Below, one piece after another: positions 1 to 7,911 of a DNA stretch of 40,151 nucleotides. The stretch is taken from NCBI GenBank assembly GCA_016928815.1, contig JAFGJZ010000078.1, forward strand, positions 1-40,151, written 5' to 3'. A program made the translations under genes and the position numbers. Under the pieces are notes generated by a model that searched no databases, was not told the DNA's origin, and was given only the letters and a program-made list of their open reading frames with translations. This stretch comes from Spirochaetota bacterium. GTDB taxonomy: Bacteria; Spirochaetota; UBA4802; JAFGJZ01. Positions within the stretch are counted from its first letter, which is position 1; each line of letters opens with the position of its first letter.

Positions 1-77
1 ATATTGACGTATTTACGATACAAAATTAAAAAGACTACTATATTTAATAAACAATTAAAAAAAGATTATTTTTTATT

Positions 78-1256
78 ATGGTGATATGCATGTTTTTATT
101 ACTTTATAAATGTATACGTATACATTATTTAGAAATTAGATTTTTCAGACAATCAAAATGGCGAATCAAAGAATCCATATCAATTAATTCTGATCAAAAT
201 AGAAGAATATTTAAATTCCGGAATAAATTCATAAAAATAACCATCCTATCTGTTTTACTCTATTCAATTTCATCTATTTCACTCCTGGCAGCAAAAAACA
301 CTGAAAAAAACACCGCAAAAACACTATTTATAGTGTTCGATGTTTCTTCAAAAAACAGCCCCCCAAATACAGGAGCAAAATTTTCCGGAAACATCCGCAA
401 AATCATTTCAGATACAAATGAATTTATACTTGTCAGGGATTACGCCGGGCTTGCCTCCCTTAAAAAGAAATACCCTAAAGCCATAATCATACGTGGTACG
501 ATAACAATTGAAGAAACTAAAAAAGACGAAAAAGAACTAACCAAATACGCTGTGGAAGATCAGATTGGGGAGAGATACCATATACGCCTGTCTGTTTACA
601 ATAACGAAACCGGCAAAAACGACATGTATTTTGATAGAATCTCAATAAGCGAAAATCAGCTCAATAAGGACAGCATTATTATCGGAAAAAAGATCCGCGA
701 TTTCTATCTGAAAAAATACAAGACTGTTGAAATTAAAACTCCGGAAAAGGATAATTCGAAATTTATTGAAATTGAATCCGTTTCAGTCATGCCGGGACTT
801 TATTATCCGCTCGGTTCTCTTTCAGATACAATTAAATCCGGCTATGGAGTAAATTTGGAACTTAGAGAAGTTTTTCCGCCAGCACGGAAAATAATTCTAA
901 TACAGAAAATCGGCGCCTATAATCTTGAACATAATCCGGATGCAGCAATTGAATCTGCGCAGATGTATCTTTTAGGTATTGACTTCGGATACAGCTTTAA
1001 TTTCAAAAAGTTTTCAGTCATACCCCAAATCGGAATTGGCTACATGATTCATTCCATAGACGGAATGTCTGAAAATGCATCCGAATACGACAGGGAACTT
1101 TATAGAAATCCGTATGCTGATACCGGGTTTACGTTTGAATACAGTTTTTCAAATACTCTTAAATTAGCAGTAAAGCCGGTTTATACCATGTTTTTCGAGC
1201 CTGATAGCATGTTACATCTCGGTCTTTTAAATTTTGGTATTACATGGAGTTTTTAA
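78..1256 (+). CDS. Predicted outer-membrane beta-barrel protein, exported
   Basis: A 392-residue frame. The hydrophobic stretch at about residues 53-71, ending in LLAA, looks like a signal peptide, but 50 residues precede it. No ATG, GTG or TTG lies in frame between residue 5 and that stretch, so the start at 78 is weak and a rare start codon is possible. The middle (about 80-210) is a soluble alpha/beta region. From about residue 230 there are alternating hydrophobic strands, and the protein ends in GITWSF; a terminal Phe is typical of barrels inserted by the BAM machinery. The following HAMP gene has its ribosome site inside the end of this gene, so the two are probably co-transcribed. No named family recognised. 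Confidence 0.6.
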   Translation: MVICMFLLLYKCIRIHYLEIRFFRQSKWRIKESISINSDQNRRIFKFRNKFIKITILSVLLYSISSISLLAAKNTEKNTAKTLFIVFDVSSKNSPPNTGAKFSGNIRKIISDTNEFILVRDYAGLASLKKKYPKAIIIRGTITIEETKKDEKELTKYAVEDQIGERYHIRLSVYNNETGKNDMYFDRISISENQLNKDSIIIGKKIRDFYLKKYKTVEIKTPEKDNSKFIEIESVSVMPGLYYPLGSLSDTIKSGYGVNLELREVFPPARKIILIQKIGAYNLEHNPDAAIESAQMYLLGIDFGYSFNFKKFSVIPQIGIGYMIHSIDGMSENASEYDRELYRNPYADTGFTFEYSFSNTLKLAVKPVYTMFFEPDSMLHLGLLNFGITWSF

Positions 1257-1258
1257 GT

Positions 1259-1828
1259 ATGAAAAAGTCAAGAAAACATCTCATCAGCCGCAAACACCAG
1301 CTTTCATTTATAGGAGGTGTTGTCATAACTGCAGCCATAACCTCGTTTGTAATGATTGCATCAATAGTCTACACACTTCAGGCAAACAGCAGGGATATAA
1401 GCCGTCTTGTCGAAAACCAGAACATACTTGCTGAAAATCAAAATGCGGTTCTGCAGACGATGCTGGCTATTGCAACTTCAAAAAACATTCAAAACATCCG
1501 GTTTTCATCAGACGCCATCAGTAATGATATAATTTTAAATAAAAAACGTGTGGAAGAAAACAATCTTTTAATAGAACAGATCAGCGACCGGAACAATCAT
1601 CTTTTTTTAATTCTTTGCGGATTAATCATTTTTCAGATAATCATTCTTCTCATCACTCTTCTTCGATGGACTCACCGTGTATCAGGACCAGTCTTTCTTC
1701 TGAATAAATACATTAAAGAAATAAACTCCGGACAAAAACCGGAGATACGCCAGCTTCGTAAAAATGACGAAATGAAAGAACTTTTTGAAAATTTCAGCTT
1801 AATGGCAGAGAAATTTTACAGATACTAA
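1259..1828 (+). CDS. HAMP-only inner-membrane protein
   Basis: The start is taken at ATG 1259, because GGAG at 1247-1250 sits 8 bases upstream; an earlier in-frame ATG at 1244 would overlap the barrel gene. The product is 189 residues with two membrane segments (about 17-40 and 115-136), a helical periplasmic loop between them, and a HAMP-like cytoplasmic part (about 138-187: HRVSGPVFLLNKYIKEI, then a second amphipathic helix). HAMP normally relays signals to a kinase, cyclase or methyl-accepting domain, but the protein stops right after it. It may act through a partner. Only 2 bases separate it from the barrel gene. Confidence 0.65.
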   Translation: MKKSRKHLISRKHQLSFIGGVVITAAITSFVMIASIVYTLQANSRDISRLVENQNILAENQNAVLQTMLAIATSKNIQNIRFSSDAISNDIILNKKRVEENNLLIEQISDRNNHLFLILCGLIIFQIIILLITLLRWTHRVSGPVFLLNKYIKEINSGQKPEIRQLRKNDEMKELFENFSLMAEKFYRY

Positions 1829-1865
1829 ATTTACTGATTTAATATCCAGCTGAGGAGATAACAAA

Positions 1866-3080
1866 ATGCGGTTTAAATTAATTTCAACAATCCTGTTTCT
1901 ATGCATCTTATGCTGTTCTGATATTCCGGATTATTCGGGTTCGACAGATGGAACCGGTCCATTCATCTCTGTATGGAACACAAACAATACAAGTAATGGC
2001 AGTTCAGCTGCAAATCAGATCAGTCTGGATCTTCCTTCAGATGGAACATATGACTGTACAGTTGACTGGGGCGACGGGTCAACAAGCATAATTACCGAAT
2101 ATAATTCACCGGAGACAACACATACATACCCAACTGCAGGTATATACACAATTACAATTACAGGTACCTTTATAGGTTTTTATACCCTTACCGACGGGTT
2201 AAAACTTCTTGAGATAAAGCGTTGGGGAGTTCTTAGACTTTTTAATTCTCAATACTACACAAATTTTGGGTTTTTCTATGGTGCTGCTAATCTCAAAATT
2301 ACCGCTACTGATATTCTAAATCTTGACGGGGTTGACAGCCTGTGCCGTGCTTTTGCTCATTGTCATTCACTTACAACTGTTCCTTCTATGAACAAATGGA
2401 ACGTATCCAGAGTCACAGACATGTCGGAAATGTTTTGGAATGCATATTCATTTAATCAGAATATTGGTGATTGGGACGTTTCCAATGTAACAGGTATGAT
2501 GCTAATGTTCTACAATGCATACTCATTTAATCAGAACATCGGACGCTGGAATGTCTCCAATGTTACAGATATGCAGCTAATGTTTTCCAATGCATATGTA
2601 TTTAATCAGAACATAGGCAACTGGAATGTCTCCAAAGTAATTCTTACAAGGTTCATGTTTGATAATGCATATGCATTTAATCAGGACATCGGCAGATGGG
2701 ATGTTTCAAGCGCCACCAACATGGGTGGAATGTTTTATGAGGCAACCTCATTCAACCAGGATTTACATAACTGGGATATTTCCAGCGCTATAACTATCGC
2801 AGATATGTTTCATAATGCAAGCTCTTTTAATCAGGATATTGGCGACTGGGACATTACCAATGTTTCAGCTTTCAGCAATTTGAAAGATCTTTTTACCGGC
2901 ACCAATCTTTCTACTGCTAATTATGATTCCATTCTGATAAAATGGAGCAGCCTGCCCAATGTGCCATCAGGATTTACACTTGATGCAGGAACAGCGAAAT
3001 ACAGTGCCGCTGCTTCAGCTGCACATGCAAGTTTAATCAATTCTCATTCATGGACAATTAATGACGGCGGATTACTTTAA
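1866..3080 (+). CDS. BspA-like (DUF285) surface lipoprotein with PKD-like domain
   Basis: Strong ribosome site (GAGGAG) just upstream. Residues 1-17 form a lipoprotein signal peptide ending FLCILCC, so lipidation at Cys16 or Cys17 is likely. Residues about 45-105 resemble a PKD fold (VDWGDGS, then THTYPTAGIYTITITG). From residue 178 there are six consecutive 25-residue units of the type WNVSNVTDMxxMFxNAxxFNQNIG and a partial seventh: the DUF285/BspA-like repeat seen in surface proteins of Brachyspira, mycoplasmas and lactobacilli, where it is linked to adhesion. Last gene of the surface cluster, followed by a hairpin. Export and repeat class are clear; the binding partner is unknown. Confidence 0.85.
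   Translation: MRFKLISTILFLCILCCSDIPDYSGSTDGTGPFISVWNTNNTSNGSSAANQISLDLPSDGTYDCTVDWGDGSTSIITEYNSPETTHTYPTAGIYTITITGTFIGFYTLTDGLKLLEIKRWGVLRLFNSQYYTNFGFFYGAANLKITATDILNLDGVDSLCRAFAHCHSLTTVPSMNKWNVSRVTDMSEMFWNAYSFNQNIGDWDVSNVTGMMLMFYNAYSFNQNIGRWNVSNVTDMQLMFSNAYVFNQNIGNWNVSKVILTRFMFDNAYAFNQDIGRWDVSSATNMGGMFYEATSFNQDLHNWDISSAITIADMFHNASSFNQDIGDWDITNVSAFSNLKDLFTGTNLSTANYDSILIKWSSLPNVPSGFTLDAGTAKYSAAASAAHASLINSHSWTINDGGLL
2397..2846 (+). repeat. Six tandem 75-bp units coding DUF285 repeats
   Basis: Each unit is exactly 75 bp and begins at a Trp codon (TGG). Units share the Trp start, MF, FNQ and IG positions and diverge elsewhere. The neighbouring units around 2440-2700 keep nearly identical DNA over the part coding NAYxFNQ, so recombination between units is possible. 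Confidence 0.85.
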
Positions 3081-3086
3081 ATGATG

Positions 3087-3120
3087 CTGGTATTTCGGCA
3101 AATAATTTCCGAAATACCAG
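3087..3120 (+). terminator. Hairpin terminator after the surface cluster
   Basis: A perfect 12-bp stem (CTGGTATTTCGG at 3087-3098 with its complement at 3109-3120) and a 10-base loop, starting 6 bases after the stop of the BspA-like gene. What follows is AT-rich but has no clean T-run. It may also stop minus-strand transcripts arriving from the immunity-gene block. Confidence 0.6.
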
Positions 3121-3130
3121 AATGATTAAT

Positions 3131-3239
3131 TTAAAATACAGTGCCGTACCCTTCCCTGTTCTGAAGAAAAAATTCGGTCAATTCTCTGAATGAAGAAAAT
3201 TTTACTGCATACTTGCTGCATGATTATGCCGGAGTAATT
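3131..3239 (-). pseudogene. Duplicated 3' end of the HAD phosphatase gene
   Basis: In one minus-strand frame this reads SKYAVKFSSFRELTEFFLQ followed by NREGYGTVF and a stop, matching the C-terminal end of the HAD gene at 4546-5205 (EYAKKFSSFRELTEFFLQ, then NREGE). 54 bases are identical (3149-3202 against 4564-4617). Further into the gene the similarity is weak and gapped, and no start or catalytic part remains. It begins where the restored frame of the immunity gene ends (3240). Confidence 0.7.
3149..3202. repeat. 54-bp direct repeat, copy A
   Basis: Identical base for base to 4564-4617 and in the same orientation. The block between the copies holds the Imm11-like gene, a toxin-tail fragment and DUF3795. 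Confidence 0.9.
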
Positions 3240-3781
3240 TTATACTTGTTTTAATTCTTCAAAATATATATCATTATACCCTTTTCCTTTTAGGTAAATG
3301 TATACTCTTTCACTGATAACAATACAATCCGTATCTTCATGAACCAAAAAAAGATCCAATCCATGAGTTTTTTTGAGTCAATTACAAGATCATCAATAAT
3401 ATGCATATCTTCATCTATAGTTTCATATTCGGATTCATCCATATTAGCGCAGGAAACTCTTCCGATAATATTTAAAAAAAGATAATTCTCAATTGTTTTT
3501 CCGTCAATTGGATCTTTGATAACAGTTTTATATACTTCTAAATTATCTATTCCAATTTTTTTCAAATCATTATAAAAATCAATTTTTACAATAAATCCAG
3601 GAGATGTAAAAAAAGTGGGCAGCACACCGTTATGCAATTCTTTATCAAGTTCAGTGATAAGTGGCTCTTCAAAACCATCACCAAATGACGCACCTGTTTT
3701 AAATGGAATTAATTTATGACTGCGACGGAATATAATAGCACCATTACCAGGCATTTGACGATCCATACGGTAATAATTCAT
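3240..3781 (-). pseudogene. Imm11-family (DUF1629) immunity protein, frame broken at an A7 run
   Basis: Good ribosome site (AAGGAG) 7 bases before ATG at 3781. The first 137 or so residues fit the Imm11/DUF1629 family of polymorphic-toxin immunity proteins (LPTFFTSPGFIV, then ENYLFLNIIGRVSC). The open frame then runs to a stop at 3290 with an atypical tail. Reading one base back at the seven-A run (plus-strand T at 3368-3374) gives GLDLFLVHEDTDCIVISE and on to YFEELKQV with a stop at 3240, which is the tail expected for the family. The run, after TCA, is A AAA AAA, a classic -1 slippery string, so recoding, transcript slippage, mutation or a base-calling error are all possible. The start directly follows the stop of an upstream fragment. 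Confidence 0.7.
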
Positions 3782-3886
3782 CTAACAGCTCCTTTGTATA
3801 TTAATTAATCCGCCAGCTTCAGCAAATTCAGCAGCTTTTAGAGACACAATGATTCTGCAATTGTCAATATCTTTTTCTATCAAACT
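3782..3886 (-). pseudogene. Tail of a probable toxin gene
   Basis: A 34-codon open frame on the minus strand ending RIIVSLKAAEFAEAGGLINI, a few more residues and TAG. That stop touches the ATG of the Imm11-like gene with no gap, the layout usual for a polymorphic toxin 3' end followed by its immunity gene. A stop lies immediately upstream (3887-3889) and no toxin body is present. The toxin class cannot be told from this tail. Confidence 0.4.
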
Positions 3887-4196
3887 TTACGTACAATCTG
3901 CATATCTTAGTGTATTATTTCCAGGTGGCTATTTATTTAGATTTTTTTTACAATCTCGTCATGAATTTGGCTCTGCAAAATGTGAAGCTTATACCTGTTT
4001 TTTTACTATGATGCCCTGATGAACTGTATTCCGGTTCAACCCATTATTTTATTTTTTTATCCAAGAATTATCTCCAGCAAATCCTTAACCGCAACAACCC
4101 CATTAAAAGAAAAAAAATCATATATTGCGTGATTAAATGTAACTATTTCAAAATCAATGTCCGATGGCGCAGGTCAATCCCATAACTCAATCTGAA
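3887..4196. other. Gene-poor stretch with a second coding-like fragment
   Basis: No full gene. On the minus strand 4057-4173 is an open 38-codon stretch containing DIDFEIVTFNHAIYDFFSF and ending DLLEIILG plus stop. It has no good start and is closed by stops on both sides. It reads like a gene remnant, but I do not recognise it. The rest is AT-rich with scattered stops in every frame. Confidence 0.4.
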
Positions 4197-4559
4197 TCAT
4201 TTGAATTTTCCATACGCATTTTTCCAGTTTTCAGCTGCTTCAAAAAATTCATTATAACCGTTTTCAATTATGAACAATAAGGTTTCCCTGTATTTACCGT
4301 ACTTGTAACCGTTTTTTGAATACCATTCATTCAATAGTTCACATGTGGTGAATTTGGAGCAGTCAGCACACGTATCTTTTTCATTATCGCGGAAGCAGCA
4401 AAGTTTAATTCTGCATTTTGCCTTATCAATGTCCCGTTCACCGTTATCAAACCCCAATTTGCATCCTTTGCATAATCCTGCCTTAAAAGGTTTACATGTT
4501 TTACAATAAGCACCGCAGCATCCGGCATAGCGTTTCTGATTGCCGTTAACCTGATTCAC
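4197..4559 (-). CDS. DUF3795 cysteine-rich protein
   Basis: 120 residues with the DUF3795 pattern: YAGCCGAYCKTCKPF, then LCKGCKLG, CRIKLCC and CADCSKFTTCELL. The Cys pairs suggest bound zinc or an iron-sulfur cluster. The family is common in anaerobic bacteria and archaea and its function is not established. The start overlaps the end of the HAD gene by 14 bases, so it is probably translated from the same transcript; its first codons lie just beyond the 54-bp repeat. Confidence 0.8.
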   Translation of the reverse strand: MNQVNGNQKRYAGCCGAYCKTCKPFKAGLCKGCKLGFDNGERDIDKAKCRIKLCCFRDNEKDTCADCSKFTTCELLNEWYSKNGYKYGKYRETLLFIIENGYNEFFEAAENWKNAYGKFK

Positions 4560-5205
4560 ATTCCCCTTCCCTGTTCTGAAGAAAAAATTCGGTCAATTCT
4601 CTGAATGAAGAAAATTTCTTTGCATATTCACTGCATTCGCCGAATCCGTAATCAACATAAACAAAAGGCACATTCGCCAAAGCACTCTGTTTTCTGTCAG
4701 AATCCGTATCGCCTACATAAACGGGGGTTTTCAAATCATGCTTATTTTTAAGCAGTATTATGTTTTCATGTTTGGATTTGAAATTCTCACCATGTGCCAG
4801 TGAATCTGTAATCAGATTGCGGATTCCGCTCCATTTAATGAAGTATCTGATTGTAAGTCTGGGACAGTTGCTGACGATGAACAGCTTATATTTTTCAGAC
4901 AGTCTGCCAAGCCCCTCCATAACGCCGTCAAATATGTTCCCGCCTTCCTGTTCGATCAAAGCATACTGCAGTATAATCACTTCCTGATAAAATTTTTTTC
5001 TTTCCGCATCCGTTACTTCCGGAAGAATCTTCTCAAGGAATAATTTCTCTTCAAGACCCATAAATGAATCAAGAAACTCTTTTGTTACTGTTTTTTCAAT
5101 ACCATGCATCATGAAAAACATGTTCCATGCCCTGGTGTAGGTTTCGACAGCATCCCAGAGTGTACCGTCCATGTCAAAAATTATTGAATCACACGAAATC
5201 ATCAT
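4546..5205 (-). CDS. HAD-superfamily phosphatase, phosphoglycolate-phosphatase-like
   Basis: 219 residues. Motif I is FDMDGT at 10-15 (Asp11 nucleophile, Asp13 acid/base), motif II the Ser in LFIVSNCP, then a Lys before PVYVGDTDSDRKQSA (acidic motif), with a helical cap between motifs I and II. It is predicted to remove phosphate from a small metabolite; the substrate is not predictable. GAGG lies 5 bases before the second Met, so the true start may be 5202. The 3' end carries copy B of the 54-bp repeat, and a partial copy of that end lies at 3131-3239. Confidence 0.85.
   Translation of the reverse strand: MMISCDSIIFDMDGTLWDAVETYTRAWNMFFMMHGIEKTVTKEFLDSFMGLEEKLFLEKILPEVTDAERKKFYQEVIILQYALIEQEGGNIFDGVMEGLGRLSEKYKLFIVSNCPRLTIRYFIKWSGIRNLITDSLAHGENFKSKHENIILLKNKHDLKTPVYVGDTDSDRKQSALANVPFVYVDYGFGECSEYAKKFSSFRELTEFFLQNREGECESG
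4564..4617. repeat. 54-bp direct repeat, copy B (inside HAD gene)
   Basis: Same sequence and orientation as 3149-3202. It codes the C-terminal residues FSSFRELTEFFLQNREG of the intact HAD protein. Confidence 0.9.
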
Positions 5206-5257
5206 AACCTCAATATTTCAAAATTATCCGCACATATAAATCCTGAGCCCGTGTTAA

Positions 5258-6325
5258 TCAGAATTTTTCAGGCGCTTTATACCTTCCCCAGAATTTTAAA
5301 TGCGTCAGGGATGTTAATGTCATTATTCTTTCAATAATCTTATAACGCAATAAAAAATGGAAAATGCGATATACCGGAATAAATAAAATAAGAAATGCGG
5401 CATTTTTAATAATAAAAAGAACCGGCGGCGTATTCATTATCTGAATAAAACGGATTTCATGGAAAACCTTTAATAAATATTCAAGGAGAGGCGAAACCGC
5501 CATTACATAAAAAAAAACAAAAGCAGCCAGAAAACCATGAGAAGTTTCAATTGCTTTTTGGGGGCAAACATTCATACAATGCATGCAGCTTTCACATTGC
5601 AGCGTCCAGAACATTCTGCCATTAACAATCCTGATCGCATCCACTGGACATTCTTTCTGACAGCGCAGACATTTATTACATTCATGCGAAGCATAATAGG
5701 TTTTTGACAGAATAAATCTTCCCACCAGGCAATATGCAATTGAAACAGGAATAGCAGGCATATCCTGGATTAAATCAAAAAGAGCCCGGTATACGCGGCT
5801 GCCTGATATAATGTGCGCTGCAAATTTCCCAACTTTCATTTTCTGTCTGCTGTAAATGAAATTAATTGCCGTCTCTTTCATGGCCGGATGCAATGATGTC
5901 CAGTTTGCAGGCATATCCACAGGGTACAAACCTGCAATTCTGTATCCTTTTAAAATAAGTACCAATGACGATAAATAATGAAGCGATCCGCTCAGTCCGG
6001 GAAGTATGAATTTATAAAATTTCACACCGCCGCGCGTATTCAGGATAAAAACATCATTGCCCTTAACAGAAGGAAATTTTCTGATAAATTTCCGCATGAT
6101 AAACGGAAAGTTAAATCCGTGAGTAGGTCCGCAGAATCCCGTCAGTGTTCCGGAACCGGGAGGAGTAATGCCATCTGCGGAAACTTTACTGATATCGATC
6201 ATCTCCGCGGCAAGACCCGATTTCTCTGCCGTTTCACAGATCCATCCTGCGCAGGCTTTCGCATTACCGGTTCCGGAGAAAAAGTAAACCGTCAACCGGT
6301 CATATTTCTGATTCATCTGATCCAT
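5258..6325 (-). CDS. EFR1-type flavodoxin/ferredoxin membrane-associated protein
   Basis: 355 residues. The N-terminal flavodoxin-like fold starts VYFFSGTGNAKA (FMN phosphate loop) and contains FCGPTHGFNFP. Two 4Fe-4S motifs follow near residues 215-255 (CNKCLRCQKECP and CESCMHCMNVCP). After these come hydrophobic helices (about 263-280 and 300-325) that probably anchor it to the membrane. The domain order matches EFR1-family ferredoxins, thought to carry electrons in anaerobes; the partner is unknown. The start has a weak ribosome site and could be the Met three codons later. Confidence 0.8.
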   Translation of the reverse strand: MDQMNQKYDRLTVYFFSGTGNAKACAGWICETAEKSGLAAEMIDISKVSADGITPPGSGTLTGFCGPTHGFNFPFIMRKFIRKFPSVKGNDVFILNTRGGVKFYKFILPGLSGSLHYLSSLVLILKGYRIAGLYPVDMPANWTSLHPAMKETAINFIYSRQKMKVGKFAAHIISGSRVYRALFDLIQDMPAIPVSIAYCLVGRFILSKTYYASHECNKCLRCQKECPVDAIRIVNGRMFWTLQCESCMHCMNVCPQKAIETSHGFLAAFVFFYVMAVSPLLEYLLKVFHEIRFIQIMNTPPVLFIIKNAAFLILFIPVYRIFHFLLRYKIIERIMTLTSLTHLKFWGRYKAPEKF

Positions 6326-6386
6326 ACCCGACAGATTACTTTTCCGGCACGCTGATATTTTTTTCTTTCATCAGAGTGAGTACACC

Positions 6387-6408
6387 TTTTGGTATCGGCA
6401 TACCAAAA
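6387..6408. promoter_or_regulatory. 9-bp inverted repeat in front of the EFR1 gene
   Basis: TTTTGGTAT, four bases, ATACCAAAA. It lies 62 bases upstream of the EFR1-type start and 17 bases past the isochorismatase-like stop. No T-run follows on the minus strand, so an operator is at least as likely as a terminator. Confidence 0.35.
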
Positions 6409-6424
6409 AAGCCTTAACGCCGTT

Positions 6425-7039
6425 TTATAATTTATCAGAATTAATAATTTCAATATTTTCACCTTGGAAAAATTCAGTCACTTTTAATTTATTCGCCTCA
6501 TTTTTCGAACCTAAAGCATCTTCAATTACAACTACATTAAATTTTTCTTTAATCAAACCCTTAACTGTCGCTTTTACACAACCCTCAGCAAGCAAACCGG
6601 CGACATAAACTTCGGAAATTTCATTGTCTCTTAAAATTTTCAGGACATCTTTATTTGTCAGTGAATTTGATTTTGACTTAGAGAAAATATTTTCATTTAC
6701 CACCAGCAGTCTTTTATCAAGCCCGACCCCTGACCCGCTTTTTTTGCTTACGTTTCCTGTAGCCCAGTTCATTACAGGATTTGTCCATTCATTTACGACA
6801 TAAAGAATCAAATCATTATTCTTATAGAATTTTGAAACTGATAAATTCAGGCTGCTGAGAAAAGAACCGGCATGAGGCGTATTAATGTGTATTTTAGATT
6901 CCGGATTCAAAAAATTTTCCTGAACATCTATAACCATCAGCGCTTTTTTCGCAGCCGGCTGACCAAAAGTCACCTTAAGCGAAATTAACATTATTACCAG
7001 TAAGGCACTGACCTTAAATAATCCATTTTTATGGTTCAT
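6425..7039 (-). CDS. Exported isochorismatase-family cysteine hydrolase
   Basis: 204 residues, ribosome site AAGGGA. Residues 1-26 are a signal peptide (hydrophobic 8-22, ending VTFG), unusual because most family members are cytoplasmic. The catalytic pattern is present: Asp38 in MVIDVQ, a Lys in the SKSKSNS region and the nucleophile Cys in LLAEGCVKATVKGL. Family members hydrolyse amides such as nicotinamide or cleave isochorismate; I cannot tell which applies. It is probably periplasmic. Confidence 0.75.
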   Translation of the reverse strand: MNHKNGLFKVSALLVIMLISLKVTFGQPAAKKALMVIDVQENFLNPESKIHINTPHAGSFLSSLNLSVSKFYKNNDLILYVVNEWTNPVMNWATGNVSKKSGSGVGLDKRLLVVNENIFSKSKSNSLTNKDVLKILRDNEISEVYVAGLLAEGCVKATVKGLIKEKFNVVVIEDALGSKNEANKLKVTEFFQGENIEIINSDKL

Positions 7040-7185
7040 ATCAGATCCCTTTTTAATTGAAATTATAATTTTCCGTAAATTTATTTCATGGTTATCATAG
7101 AGTCAAGTATTTATGTGTCATCCGACTGAGGCAGAGGAGTCCGTCTTAACATACTGACAGCATATTTTCCATAACAGTACTCATT

Positions 7186-7305
7186 TCAAACATGGTCATT
7201 CAGCATCTTCATATGTGTAAAAATAAAATTATAAAATTTAATTTCAGTATGTAAAAAACCTGAGCAGGCGAATATAAAAAACAAAGAGGCCGCAAATCTT
7301 TTCAT
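7186..7305 (-). CDS. Small lipoprotein-like ORF, possibly a gene stub
   Basis: 39 residues beginning MKRFAASLFFIFACSG, which looks like a lipoprotein signal with Cys14. The rest is short and AT-rich and ends HMKMLNDHV. An AGGA motif precedes the start and the stop of the GNAT gene lies 20 bases upstream. It may be a real small lipoprotein or the 5' end of a lost gene. Confidence 0.3.
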   Translation of the reverse strand: MKRFAASLFFIFACSGFLHTEIKFYNFIFTHMKMLNDHV

Positions 7306-7325
7306 TTCCGTTTTCCTGCCTGTTA

Positions 7326-7766
7326 TTATTTCATCTGAAGTACAGTCTTCCGCGGATAGAAACCCAACTTTTCATAAAAACTGAATACAGATTCATGGCC
7401 TTCCGCAACTGAAACTGAAATATTTTTGCAGTTATTCGACTTCAGCCATTTAATACTTCTTTCTGCAAGTTCTTTACCGTAACCGTGCTTTCTGAATTTT
7501 TCATCCACGAATATGGAATCTATCCCCCCTGATTCACCTGAAAACGTAGAGATACAGTAACCTTCAGCCAATTGCCCGTCAAATAAAACTTCAATGTTTA
7601 TCTCGGACGGATCTTTCAAAATCAAAGACCTGCATCTTTCATCAAAAGTGAATGACTCAAAATGATCCTTGAAATAAGTTGAATCATTTAAATGTATCAG
7701 ATTAAGTTTCTCCCAGAGATTCTGAATAATTTTGATATCAGCAACACTAATAGTTTTAATTTCCAC
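7326..7766 (-). CDS. GNAT-family N-acetyltransferase
   Basis: The start chosen is GTG at 7766, because GGAGGT lies 8 bases upstream; a TTG at 7796 is in frame but has no such site. 146 residues. The acetyl-CoA loop is FRKHGYGKELAERS, after a strand GGIDSIFVDEKF, and the end FYEKLGFYPRK is typical of GNATs. It transfers an acetyl group to an unknown amine. One of four GNAT genes here that are not closely similar to each other. Confidence 0.8.
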   Translation of the reverse strand: MEIKTISVADIKIIQNLWEKLNLIHLNDSTYFKDHFESFTFDERCRSLILKDPSEINIEVLFDGQLAEGYCISTFSGESGGIDSIFVDEKFRKHGYGKELAERSIKWLKSNNCKNISVSVAEGHESVFSFYEKLGFYPRKTVLQMK

Positions 7767-7911
7767 CTGATTTAACCTCCAAAAATCCTGTATCAATATT
7801 TATTCACCTGCAGAAATAATTTCTGCTATATAAAAAATACGGAGAACATAAACACCGCTGCTAACCGAGTGACAATTTCAGAAACGACAGGCATCCATCC
7901 GGTAAAATGAT

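Noticed and set aside
7810..7826. GCAGAAA-TAA-TTTCTGC hairpin after the ATC-hydrolase-like gene
   Set aside because: No T-run on the minus strand and a short AT-rich stem; not enough to call a terminator.
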